NCBI GenBank assembly: GCA_964457225.1
Contig: CAYWEM010000001.1
Coordinates: forward strand, 1 to 64,000
Source of the DNA: CAYWEM01 sp964457225
Lineage (GTDB): Bacteria; Acidobacteriota; Aminicenantia; UBA2199
Direction of reading: 5' to 3'
Length of the DNA stretch: 64,000 nucleotides
The notes beneath the pieces are model-generated. The model was not told the DNA's origin, ran no database searches, and saw only the letters and a list, made by a program, of their open reading frames with translations. Both the position numbers and the translations under genes were made by a program. Of this stretch, positions 17,685 to 26,321 are shown piece after piece (within the stretch, counting starts at the first letter, position 1; each line of letters opens with the position of its first letter).

Positions 17685-20210
17685 TTAAAAGAGTTTCATG
17701 GGATCCAGGATCAGGTTCACCGAACCGGAGCCGGTGATCATGGCTCCGGATATTCCTTCCACTCCAGACAGGCTGCCGGTCAGGGCCTTGATCACGTATT
17801 CATCCTCATTGAAAACTTCATCGACTATCACCCCGATTTTACGGTTCTTGACCAGCATGATCAACAAGGCCAGAGAAGTTTGTCTGTCACCGTTGGCGCC
17901 GTTTACTCCCAGCTGGTCCCGCAGGCGGAAAACCGGGATCAGCTCGTTCCTGATAACCGTCATTTCTCCTCCCTTGTAGTGGAATATCTTTTCCGGGCTG
18001 GTTTTTATGGTTTCCACTATGTATTCGAGGGGCATGTAGTAACGGTTGCTGGAAACCGCGATTTCCAGCCCACGGCCGATGGCCATGGTCAAGGGCAGTT
18101 TAAGCGTTATGGTGGTTCCCTGGTTGACGACACTGTCTATGTCAACCGTGCCTCCTATCTTTTCTATATTGGTCTTGACCACATCCATGCCCACTCCGCG
18201 GCCCGAAACATCGGTCACTTCCTTGGCCAGCGAAAAACCGGGCATGAAAATCAGTCCGAGGGCGCGCTTGTCGTCCATTTCCTGCAGTTCAGTCTCGCTC
18301 ATGATACCACGTTCCAGGGCCCTGATCTTGACCTGGTGGGCGTCAATGCCCCGGCCGTCGTCGCTTATTTGAATGACCACGTGCTGGCCCTGGTTGAAGG
18401 CGCGCAACTGAATGGTTCCTGAATCGGGTTTGCCCTGCCTGCGCCTGTCCTCGGGATTTTCAATGCCGTGATCAGCGGAATTCCGAATCAGGTGAACCAG
18501 GGGATCACCCAGGGCTTCGATAATCGTCTTGTCGATTTCGGTTTCCTCGCCGCTGATTTCCAGTTTCATTTGTTTCTGCAACTTGTTGGACAGATCGCGG
18601 ATCATCCTGGGGAACCTGCTGAAAGCGTTGGCCAGAGGCAACATGCGGATGTCCATGATATTGACATGCAATTCATCGGAAATCCGGCCGATGGTGTCGG
18701 AAACTTCCTTGACCCGGTTGGCGATTTCCGGAATATCGTATTTCATGGCGATTTCCCGGGCCAGGGCGTTCAGGTTGTTCTTGCTGACCAGCAGTTCACC
18801 GATCAGATTCATGAATATGTCGATCTTCTCCTGGGCCACCCTGATGACCTTGTCACCGATCTTGGCTTCCAGAGCCTTGTCGGTCGGGGAAGGCGGCATG
18901 GTGGACTTGCGGCGGTCGATTTCCGGGGCCTTGCGACGGTCGCCTTTTTCCTTGATCAGGTTCACGGTTTCCTGGAGTTCGGCAATGAATGCTTCCTCGT
19001 TCTCATCGCGGCCCTGGGCCATGAACTGCAGCAGTTTTTCGCCTTCTTCCGCTTTTTCCAGCATCCAGGGATGCCTGATTTTTCGTCCCACCTTGGCCAG
19101 GTTGCCCAGGGCCCGCTTCATCTTGTTCAGGGCCTTGGCTCTTTTCTGATCGTCGGCCAGCTCGGAAATCCCGGCTTCCAATGCTTCCAGTGACTGCTGG
19201 ATCGAAGCCGAGACCGCCAGACCGAGTGAATCTCCGCCGATTTCCTTGAGCCCGGTTTGCCCGGCCAGCACTACCCCCTTCACTTCCTGGTTGAGTTCCA
19301 TGATCAGGGCATTGACGTCCACCTCTGAATTCCTATTGGCTTGAAAGTCCTTGAGCATTTTCTTCATCAGGTCGCAGGCCAGCAGCAGCATTTCGATCTC
19401 GTTGCCTGAAAGAGAGACGTGGTTGTCCCGTTTCTGCTGGACCAGCGATTCCGCGCCGTGCGCCAGGTCGCGAAAACGGTTCAGGAAATGACTCTGCCTG
19501 ATGAATTCATCCTCGACCATGGAAATGATGAGACCGGCGTTTCCTTTTAAACTGTGCAGGGATCGGAACAGGTCGTTGTATATTGCAAACTGCCGGGGAT
19601 TCTCTTCCAGTGAAAGGAGGATTTCTTCCATTCTCTGCAGGTGCTCTTCGCTTTCTATTTCAAAATCGTCCTTCAATTCAGCCGGATACTTGATCAGCGC
19701 GTAATCGATAAGTGCGATTCCGCTGTCTGGAACTGATTCTCCGGATTCTTTCCGTTCAGTTTCCGGGCCCGCTCCCCTTTCAGCCTGCACTCTCTTCAAG
19801 AGGTCCAGGTATTCAATTTCGGCCAGGTCGATTTGCAGTTCATCCTTCAAGTCGCGGGCGTTGATCCCCCCGACAGCCTGCATCGTCCTCTTCAGCATGC
19901 GGGATATGACGTCGACTGATTCGAGCAGTACGTCGATGATGGCTCCGCTGATATCGGAAATCCGGCCCTTGCGGATATCATCGAGTAAAGTTTCCACTTC
20001 GTGGGAGAAAGCGGTTATATCCTTGAGGCCGAAAAAAGATGAAGTTCCCTTGATGGTATGGATCGGCCGGAAAATGGAATTGACCAGTTCCAGTTCCTTG
20101 GAAGCTTCAAGCTTGAGAATTCTTTCCTCTATTCCGTTCAGGTGCTCTTCAGATTCATTCAGAAAATCAACCAGGTTGGTGAGTTCTTCCTTTGAAATGT
20201 TGAGTTTCAT
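17685..20210 (-). CDS. cheA: CheA-type kinase with two HPt domains (841 aa)
   Basis: Histidine kinase of the second chemosensory system. HPt 1 (about 1-115) has His51 in RPIHTIKGTSS. HPt 2 (about 175-290) has RSLHSLKGNAG, but about 13 extra residues separate its histidine from the helix that normally follows. A linker with a charged helical part (about 330-440) precedes P3 (about 455-530), the ATPase domain (LIRNSADHG, DDGRGID, FMPGFSLA, GRGVGMD) and a C-terminal CheW-like domain (about 690-840). It is the last che gene of the operon, one base after cheY's stop. Two HPt domains suggest two routes or rates of phosphotransfer; this is inference. Confidence 0.95.
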   Translation of the reverse strand: MKLNISKEELTNLVDFLNESEEHLNGIEERILKLEASKELELVNSIFRPIHTIKGTSSFFGLKDITAFSHEVETLLDDIRKGRISDISGAIIDVLLESVDVISRMLKRTMQAVGGINARDLKDELQIDLAEIEYLDLLKRVQAERGAGPETERKESGESVPDSGIALIDYALIKYPAELKDDFEIESEEHLQRMEEILLSLEENPRQFAIYNDLFRSLHSLKGNAGLIISMVEDEFIRQSHFLNRFRDLAHGAESLVQQKRDNHVSLSGNEIEMLLLACDLMKKMLKDFQANRNSEVDVNALIMELNQEVKGVVLAGQTGLKEIGGDSLGLAVSASIQQSLEALEAGISELADDQKRAKALNKMKRALGNLAKVGRKIRHPWMLEKAEEGEKLLQFMAQGRDENEEAFIAELQETVNLIKEKGDRRKAPEIDRRKSTMPPSPTDKALEAKIGDKVIRVAQEKIDIFMNLIGELLVSKNNLNALAREIAMKYDIPEIANRVKEVSDTIGRISDELHVNIMDIRMLPLANAFSRFPRMIRDLSNKLQKQMKLEISGEETEIDKTIIEALGDPLVHLIRNSADHGIENPEDRRRQGKPDSGTIQLRAFNQGQHVVIQISDDGRGIDAHQVKIRALERGIMSETELQEMDDKRALGLIFMPGFSLAKEVTDVSGRGVGMDVVKTNIEKIGGTVDIDSVVNQGTTITLKLPLTMAIGRGLEIAVSSNRYYMPLEYIVETIKTSPEKIFHYKGGEMTVIRNELIPVFRLRDQLGVNGANGDRQTSLALLIMLVKNRKIGVIVDEVFNEDEYVIKALTGSLSGVEGISGAMITGSGSVNLILDPMKLF

Positions 20211-20211
20211 T

Positions 20212-20583
20212 TCAGACCCCCAGCAAGATCCTGACGTTTTCGATCAGCACGTTGGGCTCAATGGGTTTGACCACGTAGATATCCGCGCCGACGTCAAAGC
20301 CGCGCTGCTTGTCCGAAGCTTCCTGTTCAGTTGAGATGATGATGATCGGAATGGTCTCAAACTGGATGTCCTCGCGGATTTTCTCGATCATGCTGTAACC
20401 GTCCATATTGGGCATGTTGATATCCGTGACCACCAGCTCAATTTCTGGATCCTGAAAGAGTTTTTCCAGCCCGTCAACGCCGTCGATAGCTGATTTTACT
20501 TCGAAACCGGCATTTTTCAGAATGTAGTAATAGAAATTGCGCACCATTTCCGAATCGTCTACTATCAATATTTTTTTTGTCAA
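20212..20583 (-). CDS. cheY: CheY-like response regulator (123 aa)
   Basis: Receiver-only output protein of the second chemosensory system: acidic pair in LIVDDSEM, phosphate-accepting Asp in VVTDINMPNMDG, switch residue in IIISTEQEA and Lys in YVVKPIEP. It starts with TTG at 20583, six bases after a strong AAAGGAGG site, and sits between cheR and cheA. Whether it acts on the flagellar motor encoded at the other end of the window or on something else cannot be told from sequence. Confidence 0.93.
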   Translation of the reverse strand: MTKKILIVDDSEMVRNFYYYILKNAGFEVKSAIDGVDGLEKLFQDPEIELVVTDINMPNMDGYSMIEKIREDIQFETIPIIIISTEQEASDKQRGFDVGADIYVVKPIEPNVLIENVRILLGV

Positions 20584-20596
20584 GACTTACCTCCTT

Positions 20597-21430
20597 TCAT
20601 GGTTTCTGGTAGACGATCATCCCGCCCAGCCTTTTCAGGCTGAAGGCGCTGTTGATCCTGGTAACCGATTCCGAATGCCCCAGGAAAATGAAACCTCCCC
20701 GATTCAGGCTGTCGTAAAAATGCGCCATGGCGATTTTCCTTGACAACTCATCGAAATAGATGAGCACGTTGCGGCAAAAAAGAAAATCGATTCCTCGCAC
20801 TGTTTTCATTTTAGCCCCGTCGTTCAGGTTCAGATGGCTGAAATTGACCGTGTTTTTAAGGTTCTGGGAGATTCTGTAACCCTCGGGAGTGAAGTTGAAA
20901 TACCTCTTCAAGAGTTCCGGTTTGACGTTTTTAATCGATCTGTCGTTGTAAAGACCTTCTTCAGCCTTTTTTAAAATACCGGTATCTATATCAGTGGCCA
21001 TGATGCTGAAGCGCCAATCAGGATGAAGCCGCATTTTTTCCTGCAGGATGATGGCCAGAGTATAGGGCTCTTCTCCCGAGGAACAGCCCGCCGACCAGAT
21101 GCGCAGGCTTTTTTCCCTATGATTCCCGGCGGCCATCACCTCGGCCAGGCAATGATCGGCGAAGACCTCCAACTGGGCGGTTTCGCGAAAAAAATAGGTC
21201 TCATTGGTTGTCAGTTCGTTGATCAGGTTCTGCAATTCCTCTCCGGTGCGGTCGTAATACTTCAAACTGTCGTAATAGGCCTGGAAATCATTCATTCCAA
21301 GAGAAATCATTCTCTTTTCCAGTCTTTTTTTGACGAAATAGATCTTGTTGGTGGCGAAAAACAGGCCGGCCTTGTCGTAGATCAGGTTTTTCAGCTTGAT
21401 GTAATCTTCAAGTTTCAGTTCATGATTCAT
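20597..21430 (-). CDS. cheR: Chemotaxis receptor methyltransferase CheR
   Basis: Methylates glutamates of chemoreceptors with S-adenosylmethionine. A helical N-terminal domain (about 5-75) leads to a Rossmann methyltransferase with TNETYFFRE, the SAM loop IWSAGCSSGEEPYTLA, ATDID and FLFCRNVLIYFD, and ends in GGFIFLGHSES. About 277 residues, typical for the family. The start is uncertain: ATG 21430 is used here, an ATG three codons upstream (21439) is equally open. Either start overlaps the end of the upstream HEAT-repeat gene, so the two are translationally coupled. Confidence 0.94.
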   Translation of the reverse strand: MNHELKLEDYIKLKNLIYDKAGLFFATNKIYFVKKRLEKRMISLGMNDFQAYYDSLKYYDRTGEELQNLINELTTNETYFFRETAQLEVFADHCLAEVMAAGNHREKSLRIWSAGCSSGEEPYTLAIILQEKMRLHPDWRFSIMATDIDTGILKKAEEGLYNDRSIKNVKPELLKRYFNFTPEGYRISQNLKNTVNFSHLNLNDGAKMKTVRGIDFLFCRNVLIYFDELSRKIAMAHFYDSLNRGGFIFLGHSESVTRINSAFSLKRLGGMIVYQKP

Positions 21431-22508
21431 CCATTTCATCCCCGTAAATGCGCTCGTCTATCTTCATCACCGCGTCACCTATGGCTTCGAGCAATTCATC
21501 ACTGTCGGTTTCCTCAACCAGGTCCTTCAAGCGGTCCAGGTCCTCGGCAGTCCCGATATCACCCAGTATTTCAACAGCGGACAGCCGGATCATTTCGTTT
21601 TCATCCGCGAGCATATCCCTGACCATCAGCAGGGCGTCCTCTCCCCCGGTTCGGGCCAGCATCTTGATGATTTCGTACTTGTTGGCGGTATTGGTGTCCA
21701 TGTCCAGCATGTTCAGGAGCTGAAAGCGCAGTGTTTCCGGAATTTCCGCCAGGTTGTTGAGCCTGACTATGCCCTCTATGGCATCAATTATCTCCTTGGT
21801 GAAGGTTTCCGGGTGAGTTTCGAGCAGTTCCCCGATAAAAACGAGCGCGGAAGGCGGTCCGAAAGTGGACATGTACCTGAGCAGCGGAAAAACCAGGATA
21901 CTGTTTTCCATGGCCAGGAAGCGTTCCATGATTTCGTCCTTGCGCGGCGAAACTCCTATCTTGGCCAGCGCCTGCAAGGCTGAACAGATCACCATGTAAT
22001 TATCACTCCGGAACAGAATGTCTTCTATGGAATCCGCGCTTTGTTCGTCTTTCAGGTTGCCGAGGTATTCAATGGCCGTGTAAACGATGTTGATGTCTTC
22101 GTCTTTCAGCCGCTGCCGAATAATGGCAATGGCCTCTCCGGAGGCTTCCTGGGAAATGGCGTCGATCACGAATTTACGTACATCGCGGTCCTGATCGGCC
22201 GCCAGGCCGGCAAAAAACTTGAGCAGGGGAATATCGTTCTTTTTGATTATCTCGACCGCTCCGTTTCTGACAAAGGGATCGGGCGATTTCAAGAGTCGGT
22301 CGATATCGACAAAATTACTCATAGGCAGAAGCCGGCTCAACAGTATCAGCATTCTTTCCTTTACCGCCCGGTCCTTTTCTCTTTCCATCAGCTGCACCAG
22401 CGGCACCACGAGTGCAGTGTCATCACTTTCAACCAGGTTCTCAAGCTGGGAAAGCTTGTTTTCCGAATCGGCGTCTTCGAAATTTTTCAATGATTGCGGC
22501 AGCTGCAT
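21420..22508 (-). CDS. HEAT-repeat protein of the chemosensory operon (362 aa)
   Basis: All-helical solenoid made of about eight or nine HEAT-like repeats of 30-40 residues, recognisable by recurring D..VR..A...L motifs such as DRDVRKFVIDAISQ, NIVYTAIEYLGNLKD and NEMIRLSAVEILGDIG. It has no signal peptide or enzyme motif and would act as a protein-binding scaffold. It lies between cheB and cheR, overlaps cheR, and has a GAGGTGAT ribosome site. HEAT proteins have been seen in other non-classical che clusters, but no role is established from this sequence. Confidence 0.88.
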   Translation of the reverse strand: MQLPQSLKNFEDADSENKLSQLENLVESDDTALVVPLVQLMEREKDRAVKERMLILLSRLLPMSNFVDIDRLLKSPDPFVRNGAVEIIKKNDIPLLKFFAGLAADQDRDVRKFVIDAISQEASGEAIAIIRQRLKDEDINIVYTAIEYLGNLKDEQSADSIEDILFRSDNYMVICSALQALAKIGVSPRKDEIMERFLAMENSILVFPLLRYMSTFGPPSALVFIGELLETHPETFTKEIIDAIEGIVRLNNLAEIPETLRFQLLNMLDMDTNTANKYEIIKMLARTGGEDALLMVRDMLADENEMIRLSAVEILGDIGTAEDLDRLKDLVEETDSDELLEAIGDAVMKIDERIYGDEMDES

Positions 22509-22511
22509 TTA

Positions 22512-23609
22512 TCACCTCGCACTTGCTTTTCCATTTACCGCCCGGATGATTTCCCCGGCGATTTCCCGACTTGAAGCGATCACCTGAACACAGGACCTTT
22601 TCATTGCCTCCTGTGGCATACCAAAAACGACGGCGCTTTCCCTGCTTTCCGCTATGGTCACTCCCCCCTTTTCGTTTATCCTGACCATGCCGGCGGCTCC
22701 GTCCCAACCCATGCCGGTCATCAGCACTCCAACCGTATCACCCTTGAATTGTTCGACCACCGCCTCCATGGTCACGTCCACCGAAGGCATGAACAGGTGT
22801 CGGGGCTCGGTTGCCAGGCGCAGCAGGATGTCCTGGTTCGATTTGCGCAGGAGTTTGCAGTGAAATCCGCCCCGGGCAACGTAGATTTTCCCTTTTTCCA
22901 GCGACATTCCGGCATCGGCCTCCAGGCAGGGCATCTTGGTTCGATTGTTTATCCGCTGGGCAAAGGCGCTGGTGAAAGTGGGGGGCATGTGCTGTACCAG
23001 GATGACCGCGGCCGGCAATTCAGCCGGCAGCAGGGGCAAAACATCGAATATGGTCCGCGGTCCGCCGGTGCTGATACCTATGACCACCGCTTTGAATGGC
23101 AGTCCGCTGGCAACGGGGTCAGGCCGCGGCACAGTCCGGTAAGTCGGAACCGGAATCTGGGCCGCCGTCATACCCGCCGACCTGGGCAGTGCTTCTTTCT
23201 TTCTGGGCCTGCTCTGGGCGGCGCTCTTGATTTTCTGGAGTATTTCCTCAGCCAGGCGGGAAATGTTTTCCGCACCTTCAGGTTTGCTTATGAAATCAAA
23301 AGCCCCGTTTTCCAGAGCTTCCAGGGTGGTATGAGCACCTTTCACCGTAAGGGTGGAAAACATGATCACCGGGGCCAGGTCTTCGGCGCTGATTATCTTC
23401 AGGGCACTCAGGCCATCCATGCGGGGCATTTCCACGTCGAGCAGAATCACTCCCGGCTGCAGGCGCCGGGCCGCAGCCACGGCCTCTTCCCCGTTTCTGG
23501 CCACTCCGGCCACGTAGACCTGGGGATCTTTTTCAATGATCCTTTTCAGGGTGACCCGGATCAGGGCCGAATCATCGCAGAGCAAGACGGGGATTTTCTC
23601 AGTGTTCAA
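22512..23609 (-). CDS. cheB: Protein-glutamate methylesterase CheB
   Basis: Removes methyl groups from (and deamidates) receptors, opposing CheR. An N-terminal receiver (about 1-125; LLCDDSALIRVTL, Asp in ILLDVEMPRMDG, Lys in ISKPEG) regulates a C-terminal methylesterase (about 170-360). The catalytic Ser is in GISTGGPRTI, the His in LVQHMPPTFT and the Asp in MTGMGWDGAAGM. A TTG start at 23609 is used. Length 365 is typical. It lies three bases upstream of the HEAT-repeat gene. Confidence 0.95.
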   Translation of the reverse strand: MNTEKIPVLLCDDSALIRVTLKRIIEKDPQVYVAGVARNGEEAVAAARRLQPGVILLDVEMPRMDGLSALKIISAEDLAPVIMFSTLTVKGAHTTLEALENGAFDFISKPEGAENISRLAEEILQKIKSAAQSRPRKKEALPRSAGMTAAQIPVPTYRTVPRPDPVASGLPFKAVVIGISTGGPRTIFDVLPLLPAELPAAVILVQHMPPTFTSAFAQRINNRTKMPCLEADAGMSLEKGKIYVARGGFHCKLLRKSNQDILLRLATEPRHLFMPSVDVTMEAVVEQFKGDTVGVLMTGMGWDGAAGMVRINEKGGVTIAESRESAVVFGMPQEAMKRSCVQVIASSREIAGEIIRAVNGKASAR

Positions 23610-23627
23610 ACTTCAGCCCCCGCTTTG

Positions 23628-25910
23628 TCATTCGGCGATTTTCAGGCGTCTGCGGCCGGGAACAACAACCTTGGTCTTTTTTTCGGGCTGATCTTCAGCA
23701 GTCTTTTTTTCCGGGATTGGCGGTTTTTTAAGGTCTTCCGGCCGGGCTGATTCCTTGATGCGGCGCAATCCTGATATCTGGCGTTTACTTAAAACTTCAT
23801 CCACATCCAGCAGCAGGATAATTCTTTCCCCTCCGGAAAGCTTGGCTATTCCCTTTAAATAGCTGGTATCGACTTCCGCCTTGACCAGTGCCGGAGCCGT
23901 TTCAATCCGCTCGGCGGAGATGGCCACCACTTCTTCCACGTCATCAACCAGCAACCCAATTATCAGGTCGGCAGAAGACACGACCAGCATTTTACTGTTT
24001 TTCAACAATTCCTGGATCGGTGTTTTTATCAGTTCGGCAATCCTGCTGAGAAAAGAGCTTAGTTTTTCCTGCCAATCAGCGTATTCTTCAGACACAGCCC
24101 GGTCGGGCAAGCTGTCCTGCAAGTCCAGGAACAAACTGTTCAGTTCAGCCACATGCAATTGGATACTTTCCAACACCGGCTGGAATCCGGCGAACAAGCC
24201 TGTAATTGTCTTGATGCTGTCAGCCGCTTTTTTGCCCGGCCGGCCGCCCTCTGCTTCAAGGCATTCGGCGCAGGCTTGCCGTAAATTGCCCAAAAAACCC
24301 CTGAACTCCGCGACAGCGTCAGGCAGGGCGAATCTCTGCCTGATGTCAATGACCGGAACTATGGAGCCGCGCATGTTGGCCACCCCCCTGACGTAATCGG
24401 GAGCCTTCGGTACCGGGGTGATCTCGTTGATGCGGAATATTTCCTGGATGCGGTCGATGGAAACTCCGAATTCTTCGCCGAAAATCGAAAAAACAACGTA
24501 TTGTTGAACGAATTCCCTGGCGCTTTCTGTTTCTCCCCTTTTATCGCTTTCTTCTTGGTGAATCCTGGAGATAGTTTCCAGGTCGGTTCTTTCAATAAGC
24601 GAATTTTCGTCCAGCATCAGGATAAGGCGGTCTCCGTCATCAAGCTTGGCCACCCCGGTTATTTCCTTCCCGTACGAGTTCATGATGGCCGGAGTCTTAT
24701 CGATAAACCTGCGGTCAACCCGCAGAACTTCATTTACCCGGTCAACCAGCAGGCCGAATGAGGTGCCGTCGCTTTCGACGATCAGGATTTTCCTGTCCAG
24801 TTTAAATACCTTCAGCAACCTGCTTTCCATTTCCTGCAGCAGTTCCTGGAAAGCCTCCTGTTTTTTGGCAAGTTCATCGGCGAATCTGCGCCCGGCTTTT
24901 TCCTGGTCCGAGTTGATCAGCGCAATCACCCGGTCCAGTTCATGATTCAAGGCGGCCGTGGCCGGCGCCAGCCATTCTTCGATCTTTTCCACCATCAAAT
25001 CCCGACGCCTGGAAGCCAGGACAACGGCCAGCCCGGCTTTGCCGCCCGCCATCGACATGGCTTTGGCATCACGGGCGGAAAACTTTTTCTGTATAGAAGT
25101 CCACCATTCCCGGTGGTGTTTCAGCAACAGGCCCGAGAGTTCCGCTATTTCTTCTTCGTATTGCCTTATCTTGACTATCCGCCGCATGTCTATGACCGGA
25201 AGAATCGATTTTCTCACCGATTGGATGCCCAAAACAAAATCGGGGACATTGGGTACCACGGTTATTTCGCTCAGTTTGAGGATTTCCTTGACCCCGGCGA
25301 TGGCAAAGGCGAATTCCTCTTCTCCCAGGTAAAACGATACCAGCTGTTCTTCCTCAACCCTTTCCCTCCTGGCTGCTTCGGTTTCGGCGCCCCGGCCGCT
25401 TTCCATGACCAGGCTTTCCCCCTTGCGCATTTCCATGCTCAAAACTTCGGCCAGGTTGAGCATCATTATCAATTGCTGATCCTGGTCGGTTTTGATCACC
25501 CCGGACAGGAAAAAGCGATCTATGCCTCTGACCATGGCCGGAGGCTCATTGATATCCCGGCGGGAAAAAGTCTTCACTTCCCTGACTTCGTCGACGGTCA
25601 AACCGAACATCTCGTTGTTCAGCTGCAGAACGAGCACCCGGGTTTTCTCGGAATCGGGCCGGGCATCTTTCTTGAGTCTTTTATTGGCATCGATCACCGG
25701 CAGAATGTTTCCCCGGATATTGGCGATTCCGCGTAAATAAAACGGGCTTTTGGGAATGGGAGCCAGGTCAGGCAGGCGCAGAATTTCCTTGACCGCGCTT
25801 ATTTCCGCCGCGAACTCTTCATTGCCGATCAGGAAAGTCACCACCTGCACGGACTGATCGCCGTCCTGCCTGATGGCTGTTTTCTTTTCCTTTAAATTCT
25901 TTTCCGCCAT
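23628..25910 (-). CDS. Triple-CheW scaffold protein with helical inserts (760 aa)
   Basis: Coupling protein with three CheW domains in a row, each starting with a QVVTF-like strand: domain 1 about 20-165 (FLIGNEEFAAEISAVKEI, IRGNILPVID), domain 2 about 188-430 (FYLGEEEFAFAIAGVKEI), domain 3 about 465-715 (FSIFGEEFGVSIDRIQEI, MRGSIVPVIDI). Domains 2 and 3 are each split at the same place, after the VIDMRR/VIDIRQ strand, by an insert of roughly 100-115 mostly helical residues. The charged, proline- and lysine-rich tail (about 725-760) looks disordered. It probably links receptors and CheA into arrays. AGGAG precedes the ATG. Confidence 0.9.
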   Translation of the reverse strand: MAEKNLKEKKTAIRQDGDQSVQVVTFLIGNEEFAAEISAVKEILRLPDLAPIPKSPFYLRGIANIRGNILPVIDANKRLKKDARPDSEKTRVLVLQLNNEMFGLTVDEVREVKTFSRRDINEPPAMVRGIDRFFLSGVIKTDQDQQLIMMLNLAEVLSMEMRKGESLVMESGRGAETEAARRERVEEEQLVSFYLGEEEFAFAIAGVKEILKLSEITVVPNVPDFVLGIQSVRKSILPVIDMRRIVKIRQYEEEIAELSGLLLKHHREWWTSIQKKFSARDAKAMSMAGGKAGLAVVLASRRRDLMVEKIEEWLAPATAALNHELDRVIALINSDQEKAGRRFADELAKKQEAFQELLQEMESRLLKVFKLDRKILIVESDGTSFGLLVDRVNEVLRVDRRFIDKTPAIMNSYGKEITGVAKLDDGDRLILMLDENSLIERTDLETISRIHQEESDKRGETESAREFVQQYVVFSIFGEEFGVSIDRIQEIFRINEITPVPKAPDYVRGVANMRGSIVPVIDIRQRFALPDAVAEFRGFLGNLRQACAECLEAEGGRPGKKAADSIKTITGLFAGFQPVLESIQLHVAELNSLFLDLQDSLPDRAVSEEYADWQEKLSSFLSRIAELIKTPIQELLKNSKMLVVSSADLIIGLLVDDVEEVVAISAERIETAPALVKAEVDTSYLKGIAKLSGGERIILLLDVDEVLSKRQISGLRRIKESARPEDLKKPPIPEKKTAEDQPEKKTKVVVPGRRRLKIAE

Positions 25911-25914
25911 GAAT

Positions 25915-26319
25915 TCACTCCTTTTCTCCGGCCATCCTTATTTCTTCAAGGTTTTCCCGGGCTGTGGCATCGGCCGGGTCGATTTCCAGAACAGACCTGA
26001 ATTCAGCTTCGGCTTCTTCAAATAATCCCAGTTCGAACAGAATCACGCCGGCGTTGTTCCTGGCTTTTAAATTCTTCGGATCCAGATAATTCACCACCAG
26101 CATTTTTTTCAGGGCCGGGAGTAATTCTCCCTGCTTGAGCAACCTGACTCCGTCGTTGAACAGAGTCGTTGAATCCTCCGTTCCGAATTGTTTTTCAGCC
26201 CGGGCGGTTTTTTTCATCCGGTCCGCTTTTTTCGGTTTGTTTTCCGCTCTATCTTCCTTTCTTTCGGTCAGCAGCAGCAATTCCTTCATGCCCATGCCCA
26301 AAGGTTTTCTCTTGGTCAT
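25915..26319 (-). CDS. Small TPR-repeat protein (134 aa)
   Basis: A basic, probably disordered N-terminus (about 1-45, rich in Lys/Arg/Glu) precedes about two and a half tetratricopeptide repeats (FNDGVRLLKQGELLPALKK, NLKARNNAGVILFELGLFEE, FRSVLEIDPADATARENL). It is a protein-interaction module, not an enzyme. The ATG at 26319 is preferred (GGAG eight bases upstream); a GTG two codons earlier overlaps the parA stop codon. It sits between parA and the triple CheW gene, so it may bridge the ParA-like protein and the chemosensory array. Confidence 0.82.
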   Translation of the reverse strand: MTKRKPLGMGMKELLLLTERKEDRAENKPKKADRMKKTARAEKQFGTEDSTTLFNDGVRLLKQGELLPALKKMLVVNYLDPKNLKARNNAGVILFELGLFEEAEAEFRSVLEIDPADATARENLEEIRMAGEKE

Positions 26320-26321
26320 TT

